Positions 16,412-25,439 of a stretch of DNA of 64,000 nucleotides are shown piece by piece. Position numbers and translations under genes: made by a program. The notes beneath the pieces were generated by a model. The model was given only the letters and a program-made list of their open reading frames with translations. It had not been told where the DNA came from and did not search any database. How positions within the stretch are numbered: position 1 is the first letter of the stretch; each line of letters begins with the position of its first letter. Source of the stretch: Streptomyces sp. MspMP-M5 (GTDB lineage Bacteria; Actinomycetota; Actinomycetes; Streptomycetales; Streptomycetaceae); NCBI RefSeq assembly GCF_000373585.1, contig NZ_KB891854.1, positions 1 through 64,000 of the forward strand, written 5' to 3'.

Positions 16412-17800
16412 ATGCCGGACCACAGGGCGCGACGCAAGGGGCCGTGGCGGGCCGCACGGGCGGCCGGCTGCGCGGCGTCGCTGCTGGCGCTGCTCGTCCA
16501 GCTCACCGGTTGCGCCCCCGCGGACGGGCCCACCGACCAGTACCCCGGCGCCCAGCAGATGCTCGACGCGCGGGCTGACGCCGTCCGACGGCACGACGCC
16601 GCGGCCTTCCTGGCCTCCGTCGATCCCCGAGCCACCGCCTTCCGCGGCCGGCAGCGCGCGGTCTTCGACCACCTCGCCGCCGTCCCGCTCGCCGACTGGC
16701 GCTACGACCTGGTGTCCACCGGCGCCTTCCCGCTGCCGCTCGGCGCCGGGAAGACACTGGCCGCGCAGGTGCGGCTGCGCTACCGCCTCAAGGGCTTCGA
16801 CACCGCGCCGGTCACCAGCGTCCAGTACCTCACCCTCACCGAGCGCGGCGGCCGCTGGCTGGTCAGCTCCGACTCCGACGGCGCGGGCGGCGGCAAGGGC
16901 GGGACCCGCCAGCTGTGGGACCAGGGCCCGGTCCGGGTGGTCCGCGGGCGGTACAGCCTGGTCCTGGGCGGGGCCGCGGACCTGTCGCGGCTGCGCGACC
17001 TGGCGTCCCGGGTGGACGCGGCGGTGCCCCGGGTCTCCGCGGCCTGGAAGGGGACCTGGGCGCGGAAGGTGGTGGTGGAGGCGCCGGACAGCGTCGAGCG
17101 GATGGCGCAGCTGATGGGCGGTGACGATCCGTCCGGGTACGCCGGGATCGCGGCGGTCACCACCGGCGAGGCGGGCGCGTCGGCCGCGGCCCCCGCGGAC
17201 CGGGTGATCGTCAACCCGGACGCGTACGAGGAACTCAACGACCTGGGCCGCTCGGTGGTCCTCACCCACGAGACCACCCATGTCGCCACCCGTGCGCTCA
17301 CCACGTCCGCCACCCCGCTGTGGCTCTCCGAGGGGTTCGCGGACTGGGTCGCCTATCGGGAGGTGCACCGGCGGCCCGCCGTCACCGCGCCGGAGCTCTC
17401 CCGGGCGGTCGCGGCCGGGCGGGAGCCGGGGAGCCTGCCGGGCGACGCCGACTTCGGCTTCCGGGCCGGCGCGGAACGGCTGGCCAAGGCGTACGAGGGC
17501 GGCTGGCTGGCCTGCCGGCTGATCGCGGAGAAGTGGGGCGCGGACCGGCTGATCGCCTTCTACCGGGACACCGGGCGGCGCGGGCTCCGCGACGCGGCGG
17601 CCGGCCCGGCGACGGCACCCATGGAGGCCCGTACCGCCGCCCCGACGGCCCCGGCCGGCCCGGCCGCCCCCGCGGTGGGCGGCACCCCCCGGAGCGGCCG
17701 CAGCGGCCTGGTGGAGCGCGCCTTGCGCGCCCAACTCGGCGTCGGGCTGGCGGAGTTCACCACGATGTGGCGCACCTACGTGCGCCGCGAACTGGGCTGA
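16412..17800 (+). CDS. Zincin-like (peptidase MA-type) lipoprotein
   Basis: 462 residues. The N-terminus has a twin-arginine-like basic start and a hydrophobic stretch ending LTGCAP, a lipobox, so it should be a lipoprotein. The C-terminal half has a metalloprotease signature: HETTH (HExxH) near residue 290 and a downstream glutamate in WLSEGFADWVAY, the gluzincin arrangement seen in peptidase MA-like proteins. A proline/alanine-rich segment follows near the C-terminus. The N-terminal half resembles a cystatin/NTF2-like module but I cannot name it. It may process envelope proteins; no substrate is known. It ends 24 bases from the convergent GT87 gene. Confidence 0.82.
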   Translation: MPDHRARRKGPWRAARAAGCAASLLALLVQLTGCAPADGPTDQYPGAQQMLDARADAVRRHDAAAFLASVDPRATAFRGRQRAVFDHLAAVPLADWRYDLVSTGAFPLPLGAGKTLAAQVRLRYRLKGFDTAPVTSVQYLTLTERGGRWLVSSDSDGAGGGKGGTRQLWDQGPVRVVRGRYSLVLGGAADLSRLRDLASRVDAAVPRVSAAWKGTWARKVVVEAPDSVERMAQLMGGDDPSGYAGIAAVTTGEAGASAAAPADRVIVNPDAYEELNDLGRSVVLTHETTHVATRALTTSATPLWLSEGFADWVAYREVHRRPAVTAPELSRAVAAGREPGSLPGDADFGFRAGAERLAKAYEGGWLACRLIAEKWGADRLIAFYRDTGRRGLRDAAAGPATAPMEARTAAPTAPAGPAAPAVGGTPRSGRSGLVERALRAQLGVGLAEFTTMWRTYVRRELG

Positions 17801-17823
17801 GGGAGGGGCGGGCGCCCCGGTCG

Positions 17824-19158
17824 TCAGACTCGCGTCGTCCGCCCGGCAGACGGGAGTTCGGCGGCAGGGCCGGGCAGCCCGGACGGTTGCCGGGGCCGGC
17901 CGGGGGCGGTGGCGGTCCGCAGCCGGCGGCAGGCGAGCAGGGACGCGGCCACCAGCAGGCCGTTGCGCAGCACCAGCAGGGCGATGCCCCGGGCGTCGCT
18001 CGCCACCACGTTGGCGAAGCCGACCGGGAACTCCAGCAGGGTCAGCCCGGCGGCCGGCAGCACCAGCACGGCCGGCAGGACCTGCCGGCTCGCCCGTACG
18101 GTCAGGCAGACCGCGGCCAGCCCGACCAGCCACAGCAGGTACTGCGGGCTGATCACCCGGCTGGTGGTGGTGAGGAGGAGGACGGCGGTGAAGGCGGCGT
18201 CGCAGAGCACCGCGGGACCGCCGGGCGTCCCGGCGCGCAGCCGCCAGTGGACCAGCCAGGCCAGCGCGGCGCCGGTCAGCGCCAACGAGAGGGCGCTGAC
18301 GAGGGACACGCCGGGGCCGAGGAACTCCAGCGAGCCGTAGTGGAGTTGCACCTCGCCGGGCCAGCCGGCGTGCCGGGCGAGGTGCAGGACCAGCGCGCCC
18401 AGCGACTCGATCTCCGTGCCGCGGTCGCGCTGGAAGGTGAGGAAGGCCAGTGCGCCCGGCGCCGCCACGACCGCGGTCAGCGTCAGCCCGGCGGCCCAGC
18501 CGCCCGCACTCCGCCACAGGGCGCGGGCCCGGCGGCCGCGCAGCGGCGCCCCGGCCAGCAGCAGCGCCGGCCAGACCTTCAGCAGGGTGCCGCAGGCGAT
18601 CAGCGCGCCCGCGGTGCGCGGCCGTCGGGCCGCCGCGAACAGCGCCGCCGCGGCCACCGCCGCCACCAGCAGGTCGTAGCGCGCGTAGGCGGTCGGGCCG
18701 AGCAGGGCGACGCCCGCGATCCATGCCCAGGCCCCGGCCCGGCGGTGCCCCGGCGTGCCGCCGACCCGCAGGAAGAGCGCCAGCGCGGCCGCGTCCACGG
18801 CCAGCACCAGCACGAAGAACGCGGTGGCGTAGGGGAGGAACGGCAGCAGGCCGGGGGCCAGGACGGGCAGCGCGGCGGCCGGCGGGTACTGCCAGGTGAC
18901 GTCGTCCAGGGGGAAGGCGCCGGAGCGCAGGACCTCGGCCCAGCCGTGGTAGATCACCGAGACGTCGGTGGTGACGTCCGGGCCGGGCAGCACCAGCACC
19001 CGCAGGACGCACAGCAGGAGCAGCGCCCGGGTGGCGGCCCAGGCCGTCCAGGCGGCGGCTGCGGCACCGGCGGCCCGGGTGGCGCGGGCGGAGGTGCCGG
19101 GCGGCGCGGGCCGGGTGGGCCGGCCCGTCGTGTCCGTCCTGCTGTCGGTGCTGGTCAT
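17824..19158 (-). CDS. GT87-family (DUF2029) membrane mannosyltransferase-like protein
   Basis: 444-residue polytopic membrane protein with about ten hydrophobic segments. After the first membrane helix comes a loop with GPDVTTDVSVIYHGWAEVL, containing an aspartate in the position used by polyprenyl-phosphate-mannose-dependent GT-C enzymes, and YPPAAALPVL, a family-typical motif. Such proteins (PimE and relatives) add mannose to lipoglycans outside the membrane. The divergent neighbour is a GT4 enzyme resembling PimB', which supports a phosphatidylinositol-mannoside role. ATG 19158 is used; GTG 19164 is an alternative. Donor and acceptor are inferred only. Confidence 0.8.
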   Translation of the reverse strand: MTSTDSRTDTTGRPTRPAPPGTSARATRAAGAAAAAWTAWAATRALLLLCVLRVLVLPGPDVTTDVSVIYHGWAEVLRSGAFPLDDVTWQYPPAAALPVLAPGLLPFLPYATAFFVLVLAVDAAALALFLRVGGTPGHRRAGAWAWIAGVALLGPTAYARYDLLVAAVAAAALFAAARRPRTAGALIACGTLLKVWPALLLAGAPLRGRRARALWRSAGGWAAGLTLTAVVAAPGALAFLTFQRDRGTEIESLGALVLHLARHAGWPGEVQLHYGSLEFLGPGVSLVSALSLALTGAALAWLVHWRLRAGTPGGPAVLCDAAFTAVLLLTTTSRVISPQYLLWLVGLAAVCLTVRASRQVLPAVLVLPAAGLTLLEFPVGFANVVASDARGIALLVLRNGLLVAASLLACRRLRTATAPGRPRQPSGLPGPAAELPSAGRTTRV

Positions 19159-19395
19159 CGTCACCCCGTCGGTCGTCCTGCGTGCATGATGCCGGGAGGG
19201 GCGGTGCGCGCCGCCGAACGCGGCCGGGCGCCCCGGGCGCGGGGCGTGGCGGGGCGCGCCGCCCGGCCCCGGCCGGCCGCCGCCCGGACCCGCCCACCCG
19301 GTACTGTCGGCCCCGGACCCCGCGGGGCGCGCCGCGCCCCGCCCGCCGGGCGACCGCCGCTCACCGAGAGACCACCGACCGCTGAAGAGACCACC

Positions 19396-20538
19396 GTGCA
19401 CAAGACCCTCATCGTCACCAACGACTTCCCGCCCCGGCCCGGCGGAATCCAGGCGTTTCTGCACAGCATGGCGCTGCGGCTGGATCCCGACCGGGTCGTG
19501 GTCTACGCGTCCACCTGGAAGCGGACCGAGGAGGGCCGGGCGGCCACCGCCGCCTTCGACGCCGAGCAGCCCTTCCCGGTGGTCCGGGACGCCACGACGA
19601 TGCTGCTGCCCACGCCCCGGGTGACCCGGCGGGCGGTCTCGCTGCTGCGCGAGCACGGCTGCTCGTCGGTGTGGTTCGGGGCCGCCGCGCCGCTGGGGCT
19701 GATGGCGCCGGCGCTCCGCGCGGCCGGCGCCCGCCGGATCGTGGCCACCACCCACGGCCACGAGGCCGGCTGGGCGCAGCTGCCGGCCGCCCGGCAGCTG
19801 CTGCGGCGGATCGGCGAGGGCACCGACACCCTCACCTACCTCGGCGAGTACACCCGCACGCGGATCGCCGCCGCGCTCACCCCGGACGCCGCCGCCCGGA
19901 TGGCCCAACTCCCGCCCGGCGTCGACGAGAAGACCTTCCACCCGGACTCCGGCGGCGACGCGGTACGGGCCCGGCTCGGGCTCGCCGGCCAGCCGGTGGT
20001 GGTCTGCGTCTCCCGGCTCGTCCCGCGCAAGGGGCAGGACACCCTCATCGAGGCGCTGCCGGCGGTCCGCGCCGCGGTGCCGGACGCGGTGCTGCTGATC
20101 GTCGGCGGCGGCCCGTACGAGGCGCAGCTGCACCGGCTGGCCCTGGAGAAGGGCGTCGCCGACGCGGTCCGCTTCACCGGTGCCGTCCCGTGGGAGCAGC
20201 TGCCCGCCCACTACGGCGCGGGCGACGTCTTCGCGATGCCCTGCCGCACCCGCCGCGGCGGGCTGGACGTCGAGGGGCTGGGCATCGTCTACCTGGAGGC
20301 GTCCGCCACCGGGCTCCCGGTCGTCGCGGGCGACTCGGGCGGTGCCCCGGACGCGGTGCTGGAGGGCGAGACCGGCTGGGTGGTCCCCGGCGGCTCCCCG
20401 GAGGCCGTCGCCGACCGCCTCGTCACGCTCCTGAAGGACCCCGGGCTGCGCCGCACGATGGGGGCCCGCGGCCGCGCCTGGGTGGAGGAGAAGTGGCGCT
20501 GGGACCTGCTCGCGGAGCGGCTCAAGGAGCTTTTGTAG
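19396..20538 (+). CDS. GT4 glycosyltransferase, PimB'-like
   Basis: 380-residue GT-B enzyme. It begins KTLIVTNDFPPRPGGIQ, with the glycine-rich acceptor loop typical of PimB'/PimC-like mannosyltransferases; the linker region has LPPGVDEKTFHP, and the donor domain has VSRLVPRKGQD and GLDVEGLGIVYLEASA with the conserved EX7E pair. By family it transfers mannose from GDP-mannose to phosphatidylinositol mannoside. GTG 19396 is preceded by GAAGAGACCACC. A much longer frame upstream is a shadow of the GT87 gene. It ends at a bidirectional terminator shared with the convergent acyl-CoA ligase. Confidence 0.88.
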   Translation: MHKTLIVTNDFPPRPGGIQAFLHSMALRLDPDRVVVYASTWKRTEEGRAATAAFDAEQPFPVVRDATTMLLPTPRVTRRAVSLLREHGCSSVWFGAAAPLGLMAPALRAAGARRIVATTHGHEAGWAQLPAARQLLRRIGEGTDTLTYLGEYTRTRIAAALTPDAAARMAQLPPGVDEKTFHPDSGGDAVRARLGLAGQPVVVCVSRLVPRKGQDTLIEALPAVRAAVPDAVLLIVGGGPYEAQLHRLALEKGVADAVRFTGAVPWEQLPAHYGAGDVFAMPCRTRRGGLDVEGLGIVYLEASATGLPVVAGDSGGAPDAVLEGETGWVVPGGSPEAVADRLVTLLKDPGLRRTMGARGRAWVEEKWRWDLLAERLKELL

Positions 20539-20560
20539 TCCGGTCGTTGTGGCCGCACGG

Positions 20561-20599
20561 CGCGGGCCGGTGAGCGGTCACCCTGCTCACCGGCCCGCG
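20561..20599. terminator. Bidirectional terminator between GT4 and acyl-CoA ligase genes
   Basis: Perfect 15-bp stem CGCGGGCCGGTGAGC (20561-20575) with its complement at 20585-20599 and a 9-base loop, lying between two convergent genes. Confidence 0.8.
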
Positions 20600-20616
20600 G
20601 CACCGGCGTCCCCGCG

Positions 20617-22413
20617 TCAGCCGCGGTAGATCGCCTCGATCTCCTCCGCGAAGTCCTTCGCGACGACGTTCCGCTTCAGCTTCAGCGACGGGGTCACATG
20701 CCCCGACTCCTCGGTGAACTGGGTCGGCAGGATACGGAACTTGCGGACCGACTCGGCCTTGGAGACCGCCGCGTTGCCGTCGTCGACCGCGCGCTGCACG
20801 GCGGCCAGCAGCTCGGGGTCGTCGGCCAGCTGGACGGGCGTCGCGTCGGCCGGGCGGCCGTGCTCCTCGGCCCAGCGGGGCAGGAACTCCTCGTCCAGGG
20901 TGATCAGCGCGCCGATGAACGGGCGGCCGTCGCCGACCACCATGCACTCGGCGATCAGCGCGTGGGCGCGGATCCGGTCCTCGATGACGGCCGGGGCGAC
21001 GTTCTTGCCGCCCGCGGTCACCAGGATCTCCTTCTTGCGGCCGGTGATGGCGAGGTAGCCGTCCTCGTCGAGGGTGCCGAGGTCGCCGGTGTGGAACCAG
21101 CCGTCGGAGAGCGCCTCCTGGGTGGCCGTCGGGTTGTTCCAGTACTCGCTGAAGAGGTGCTCGCCGTGCAGCAGCACCTCGCCGTCGTCGGCGATCCGGA
21201 CCACCGAGCCGGGCAGCGGCTGGCCGACCGTGCCGATCTTCTGCCGGTCCCAGGGGTTGAACGCGGTGGCCGCACAGGACTCCGTCAGGCCGTAGCCCTC
21301 CAGGGCGGTGAAGCCGATGCCGCGGTAGAAGTGGCCCAGCCGCTCGCCGAGCGGGGCGCCGCCGGAGATGGCGTGGGTGGCCCGGCCGCCGAGCACCGCC
21401 CGCAGCTTGCCGTAGACCAGCCGGTCGAAGACCTTGTACTTCACCTTCAGGCCGAAGGACGGCCCGCCCGGGGTGTCCAGCGCCCGGCTGTAGGCCATCG
21501 CGGTCTCCGCCGCCTTGTCGAAGATCTTGCCCTTGCCGTCGGCCTGCGCCTTGGCCCGCGCGGAGTTGTAGACCTTCTCGAAGACCCGGGGGACGCCCAG
21601 GATCATCGTCGGCCGGAAGGAGGCCAGGTCGTCGGTGAGGTTCTTGATGTCCGGCGCGAGGCCCAGCTTGATGGGCGCCATGACGGAGGCGACCTGCACC
21701 AGCCGGCCGAAGACGTGCGCGACGGGGAGGAAGAGCAGCACCGAGGAGTCGCCGGTGCGGAAGAGGGGCTTCAGCCGCTCGACGACGTTGCCGCACTCGG
21801 CGAAGAAGCTGCGGTGGCTGAGCACGCAGCCCTTGGGGCGGCCGGTGGTGCCGGAGGTGTAGACGATGGTGGCGGGGGAGTCGGCGACGGCCAGCGCGCT
21901 GCGCTCGTCGACCTCCTCGTCGGTGATGCCGTCGCCGGCGGCCCGCAGCCGGGCGATGGCGTCCCGCTCGATCTGCCAGATGTTCGCCAGGTCCGGCAGC
22001 CGGTCGCGGACCGACTCCACCGTCGCCTCGTGGTCGGGCGTCTCCACCAGGCAGGCCGCCGCGCCGGAGTCACCGAGGATCCATTGGATCTGCTCGGCGG
22101 AGCTGGTCTCGTAGACGGGGACGGTGATGGCGCCCGCGCTCCAGATGGCGAAGTCCAGCAGCGTCCACTCGTAACGGGTGCGCGACATCAGGCCGATCCG
22201 GTCGCCCGGCTCGATCCCGGCGGCCATCAGGCCCTTGGCGACCGCCCGGACCTCGGCGAGGAAGGCGGCGGCGGTGACGTCCTGCCAGACGCCGTTCACC
22301 TTTCGTCCCAGGACCGCGACATCCGGGTACTGCGCGGCATTGCGGCGGATCAGGTCCGTCAGATTGCCGTCCGCGGGGACCTCGTACAGGGCCGGAAGGC
22401 TGAACTCGCGCAA
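20617..22413 (-). CDS. Long-chain fatty acid-CoA ligase (AMP-binding)
   Basis: 598-residue adenylate-forming enzyme that activates fatty acids to acyl-CoA through an acyl-AMP. The A3-type loop is TIVYTSGTTGRPKGCVLSH, followed by GYGLTESCA, the adenine-binding region YWNNPTAT, and GWFHTGDLG before the hinge ITGRKKEI. The conserved C-terminal lysine lies in TPSLKLKRNVVAKDF. A TTG start at 22413 (LREFSLPALYE) is chosen because AGGAG lies eight bases upstream; the frame is open to an ATG at 22458 without a site. The start of its upstream region contains a perfect CATGATCATG palindrome. It stands alone and is convergent with the GT4 gene. Confidence 0.93.
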   Translation of the reverse strand: MREFSLPALYEVPADGNLTDLIRRNAAQYPDVAVLGRKVNGVWQDVTAAAFLAEVRAVAKGLMAAGIEPGDRIGLMSRTRYEWTLLDFAIWSAGAITVPVYETSSAEQIQWILGDSGAAACLVETPDHEATVESVRDRLPDLANIWQIERDAIARLRAAGDGITDEEVDERSALAVADSPATIVYTSGTTGRPKGCVLSHRSFFAECGNVVERLKPLFRTGDSSVLLFLPVAHVFGRLVQVASVMAPIKLGLAPDIKNLTDDLASFRPTMILGVPRVFEKVYNSARAKAQADGKGKIFDKAAETAMAYSRALDTPGGPSFGLKVKYKVFDRLVYGKLRAVLGGRATHAISGGAPLGERLGHFYRGIGFTALEGYGLTESCAATAFNPWDRQKIGTVGQPLPGSVVRIADDGEVLLHGEHLFSEYWNNPTATQEALSDGWFHTGDLGTLDEDGYLAITGRKKEILVTAGGKNVAPAVIEDRIRAHALIAECMVVGDGRPFIGALITLDEEFLPRWAEEHGRPADATPVQLADDPELLAAVQRAVDDGNAAVSKAESVRKFRILPTQFTEESGHVTPSLKLKRNVVAKDFAEEIEAIYRG

Positions 22414-22682
22414 GACTGCTGCTCCTCGAAAGCGCCGGCGCCACGACTGTGTGCGCACCGGCTGCGGTCCATGATCATGCGGGGGGATTGGACGGGCCGG
22501 ACGTTACCCACCGGTATTGCCATTGGGATAGGGGTGCGCGGCCAGATGTTCGATGCGTCACATGCTGCGGACACGTCATGGGGACTGCACGCGCAGACTA
22601 GTCCAGCCCTGAGGTGACCCGAAAGTAACCGCCCAGCCGCCCCGCCTCCTCGCGGCGGCCCGCGCGCTCGTAGGGTGACGCC

Positions 22683-23459
22683 ATGCGCGTGCATGTGGTG
22701 AGTGACGTCCATGGGAACAGCCGGGACCTGGCGACGGCCGGGGACGGGGCCGACGCCCTGGTCTGCCTCGGCGACCTGGTCCTCTTCCTCGACTACGCGG
22801 ACCACTCGCGCGGCATCTTCCCCGAGCTCTTCGGCGCCGAGAACGCCGCCGCCCTGGTCGCACTGCGCACCGCCCGCCGCTTCGCCGAGGCCCGCGAGCT
22901 GGGCCGCCGCCTCTGGGCCGGGCTGGACCGCGACGGCGCGAGCCGCGAGGAGGTCATCGAGGCCGCCGTCCGCCGCCAGTACGCCGACCTCTTCGCCGCG
23001 TTCCCCGCCCCCACCTACGCCACCTACGGCAACGTCGACATCCCGCGTCTGTGGCCGGAATACGCCCGGCCCGGCACCACCGTCCTCGACGGGCAGCGGG
23101 TGGAGATCGGCGGCCGGGTCTTCGGCTTCGTCGGCGGCGGCCTGACCTCCCCGATGCGCACGCCCTACGAGATCGGCGACGAGGAGTACGCCGCCAAGAT
23201 CGAGGCGGTCGGCGAGGTCGACGTGCTGTGCACCCACATCCCGCCGGACGTCCCCGAACTCTGCTACGACACCGTCGCCCGCCGCTTCGAGCGCGGCAGT
23301 TCGGCCCTGCTGGACGCCCTCCGCACCACCCGGCCGCGCTACGCCCTCTTCGGCCACGTCCACCAGCCGCTGGCCCGCCGGATGCGGATCGGCGGTACGG
23401 AATGCGTCAATGTCGGGCACTTCAACGCGACCGGCAGGCCGTACGTGCTGGAGTGGTGA
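22683..23459 (+). CDS. Calcineurin-like metallophosphoesterase
   Basis: 258-residue hydrolase with the five metallophosphoesterase blocks: SDVHGN at residue 7, GDLVLFLDYAD, YGNVDIP (the GNH/D block), CTHIPPD, and GHVHQP. The di-metal ligands are intact. Such proteins act on phosphodiesters or nucleotides, but substrate cannot be read from sequence. Start ATG 22683 is preceded by TAGGGTGACGCC. Downstream, 180 bases without a gene separate it from the SRPBCC gene. Confidence 0.88.
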   Translation: MRVHVVSDVHGNSRDLATAGDGADALVCLGDLVLFLDYADHSRGIFPELFGAENAAALVALRTARRFAEARELGRRLWAGLDRDGASREEVIEAAVRRQYADLFAAFPAPTYATYGNVDIPRLWPEYARPGTTVLDGQRVEIGGRVFGFVGGGLTSPMRTPYEIGDEEYAAKIEAVGEVDVLCTHIPPDVPELCYDTVARRFERGSSALLDALRTTRPRYALFGHVHQPLARRMRIGGTECVNVGHFNATGRPYVLEW

Positions 23460-23641
23460 GGCCCGGCACCGGGCCGCGCGGCCGGCCCGTCGCGGTGGGC
23501 CCGCTGGTGTCGGCCCGGGTTGCGCCGCGCGGTAGCCTTCAGCAGCACAGACACCGCGCAACGGGGTCGCCCCGGCTCGGAGTGGAGAGCCCGGGGAAGG
23601 GTCGGCGGACCGGCATGGATCGGCATGGAGGAGTCACGGCG

Positions 23642-24127
23642 ATGGCCGAACACACCAGCTCGAACATCACGATCGAGGCGGCACCGGCCGAGGTGATGGG
23701 AGTGATCGCCGACTTCGCCCGCTATCCGGAGTGGACCGGAGAGGTCAAGGAGGCCGAGATCCTGGCCACCGACGACCGGGGCCGCGCGGAGAAGGTGCGC
23801 CTGGTGCTGGACGCCGGCGCCATCAAGGACGACCACACCCTCGCCTACACCTGGACCGGCGAGAACGAGGTCAGCTGGTCGCTGGTCAAGTCACAGATGC
23901 TGCGCGTCCTCGACGGCTCCTACCGGCTCGCCGCACTGTCCGGCGGCACCCGCACCGAGGTCACCTACCAGCTCACCGTCGACGTGAAGATCCCGATGCT
24001 CGGGATGATCAAGCGCAAGGCCGAGAAGGTCATCATCGACCGCGCGCTGGCCGGGCTGAAGAAGCGCGTCGAGGGCGGCCCCAAGGCGTCCGGCACGACC
24101 GCCGCCGACGAGGCCGAGAAGCACTGA
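23642..24127 (+). CDS. SRPBCC (START-like) family protein
   Basis: 161-residue hydrophobic-ligand-binding fold of the polyketide cyclase/dehydrase type, with PAEVMGVIADFARYPEWTGEVKEAEI near the N-terminus and a C-terminal amphipathic helix (IDRALAGLKKRVEG). ATG 23642 has GGAGGAG nine bases before it. It is followed after two bases by the ArsA-like ATPase gene and both are surely co-transcribed; this pairing recurs in Streptomyces as far as I recall, so the two probably act together, perhaps in lipid handling. No ligand is known. Confidence 0.85.
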   Translation: MAEHTSSNITIEAAPAEVMGVIADFARYPEWTGEVKEAEILATDDRGRAEKVRLVLDAGAIKDDHTLAYTWTGENEVSWSLVKSQMLRVLDGSYRLAALSGGTRTEVTYQLTVDVKIPMLGMIKRKAEKVIIDRALAGLKKRVEGGPKASGTTAADEAEKH

Positions 24128-24129
24128 GC

Positions 24130-25335
24130 GTGCGCACCGTCCTCGTCACCGGCCCCGGCGGCGCGGGCCGCACCACGCTCGCCGCCGCGACCGCCCTGGC
24201 CGGGGCCCGGCAGGGCGCGCGGACCCTCCTGCTCACCACCCAGAGCAGCGCCCCGGAGGCGGTCCTCGGCGTCCGCCCCGGCGTCGCCGAACCCGCGCCG
24301 ATAGCGGCGGCCCCCGGCCTGCACGCCCACCGCATCGACCCCGCCGACCGCTTCCGCCAGGAGTTCCTCGCCTTCCAGGAGCGCGCCGGCGCCGCCCTCG
24401 ACCTGCTCGGCGCGGCCCCGCTCGACGAGGACGAACTCACCGAACTCCCCGGCTCCGAGTCCTTCGCGCTGCTGCACGCGCTGCGCGCCGCACACGCCTC
24501 GGACGCCTGGGACCTCGTGGTCGTCGACATGCCGCCGGCCGCCGAAACGATCCGGCTGCTCGCCCTGCCCGCGCAGGTCCGCCGCTACCTCCGCCGCCTG
24601 CTGCCGCCCGAGCGGCAGGCCGCCCGCGCGCTGCGCCCGGTGCTCGCCCAGCTCGCCGGCGTCCCCATGCCGGCCCAGAAGCTGTACGAGGCCGCCGAGC
24701 GCTGGGGGCACGAACTCGCCGCCGTCCAGCGGGTGGTGGACGCCCCCGGCACCACCGTCCGGCTGGTCACCGACGCCGGCCCGGTCGCCACCGCCGCGCT
24801 GCGCACCCTCCGCGCCGGCCTGGCGCTGCACGGCCGCCGCACCGACGCCGTCCTCGTCAACCGGCTGCTGCCCACCGGCTCCGCCGACCCCTTCCTCGCC
24901 GGGCTCTCCGGCAGCCAGCAGACCGCCCTGAAGGCGCTGCGCGAGGAGTTCCCCGACGTCCCGGTGCACGAGGTGCCGCACCTGGGCCGCGACCCCCAGG
25001 GCGTCGAGGAGCTCGGCGCGCTGCTCGACGGCGCCGCCGACGCCCCGGCCCCCGCGGCCGCGCCCGCCGACCCCTGGACCGTCGAGGACCGGCTGGCGTC
25101 CGAGGGCCTGCTCGTCTGGCGGGTGCCGCTGCCCGGCGCCCGGCGGGACGGCCTCGGCCTGGTGCGCCGCGGCGACGAGATCGTGGTGACCGTCGGCCGC
25201 TTCCGGCGGATCCGCACCCTGCCCTCCGCGCTGCGCCGCTGCACCGTCTCCGGCGCCTCCCTGCGCGACGGCGCCCTGGAGATCCGCTTCACCCCCGACC
25301 CGGGGCTCTGGCCGCGGACCGCGCCGAGCGACTGA
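24130..25335 (+). CDS. ArsA/GET3-like ATPase with altered P-loop
   Basis: 401-residue protein of the deviant-Walker SIMIBI class. It begins VRTVLVTGPGGAGRTTLAAATALA where ArsA/GET3 proteins have GKGGVGKTT; both signature lysines are replaced (by P and R). The switch II-like VVVDMPPAAETIRLLALP is recognisable, matching the DxPPxxHTLRLL family motif with the histidine changed to glutamate. The C-terminus carries an alpha-crystallin-like beta segment seen in many actinobacterial ArsA-like proteins (LVRRGDEIVVTVGRFRR). It is not linked to arsenic genes. ATP hydrolysis may be weak or lost; membrane-protein targeting is only an analogy. Confidence 0.8.
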   Translation: MRTVLVTGPGGAGRTTLAAATALAGARQGARTLLLTTQSSAPEAVLGVRPGVAEPAPIAAAPGLHAHRIDPADRFRQEFLAFQERAGAALDLLGAAPLDEDELTELPGSESFALLHALRAAHASDAWDLVVVDMPPAAETIRLLALPAQVRRYLRRLLPPERQAARALRPVLAQLAGVPMPAQKLYEAAERWGHELAAVQRVVDAPGTTVRLVTDAGPVATAALRTLRAGLALHGRRTDAVLVNRLLPTGSADPFLAGLSGSQQTALKALREEFPDVPVHEVPHLGRDPQGVEELGALLDGAADAPAPAAAPADPWTVEDRLASEGLLVWRVPLPGARRDGLGLVRRGDEIVVTVGRFRRIRTLPSALRRCTVSGASLRDGALEIRFTPDPGLWPRTAPSD

Positions 25336-25439
25336 TCCCGGCACCCCCGTTCGGGTAACGTCGTAAGACGTCACCGTCGTGCGTCCGCGCACGGCACCCG
25401 TACGGTCCGTACCGCCCGCAGGAGTCCACGGAGTCCGCC

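Noticed and set aside
16301..19297. A 998-codon open frame on the minus strand across the lipoprotein and GT87 genes
   Set aside because: Its codons are the complement of strongly coding genes; the protein is Arg/Gly/Pro-rich with no domain. High-GC genomes give long antisense frames routinely.
24130..25335. Arsenite-efflux ATPase (ArsA) function
   Set aside because: There are no ars genes nearby, the P-loop is altered and no metal-binding cysteines typical of ArsA are seen.
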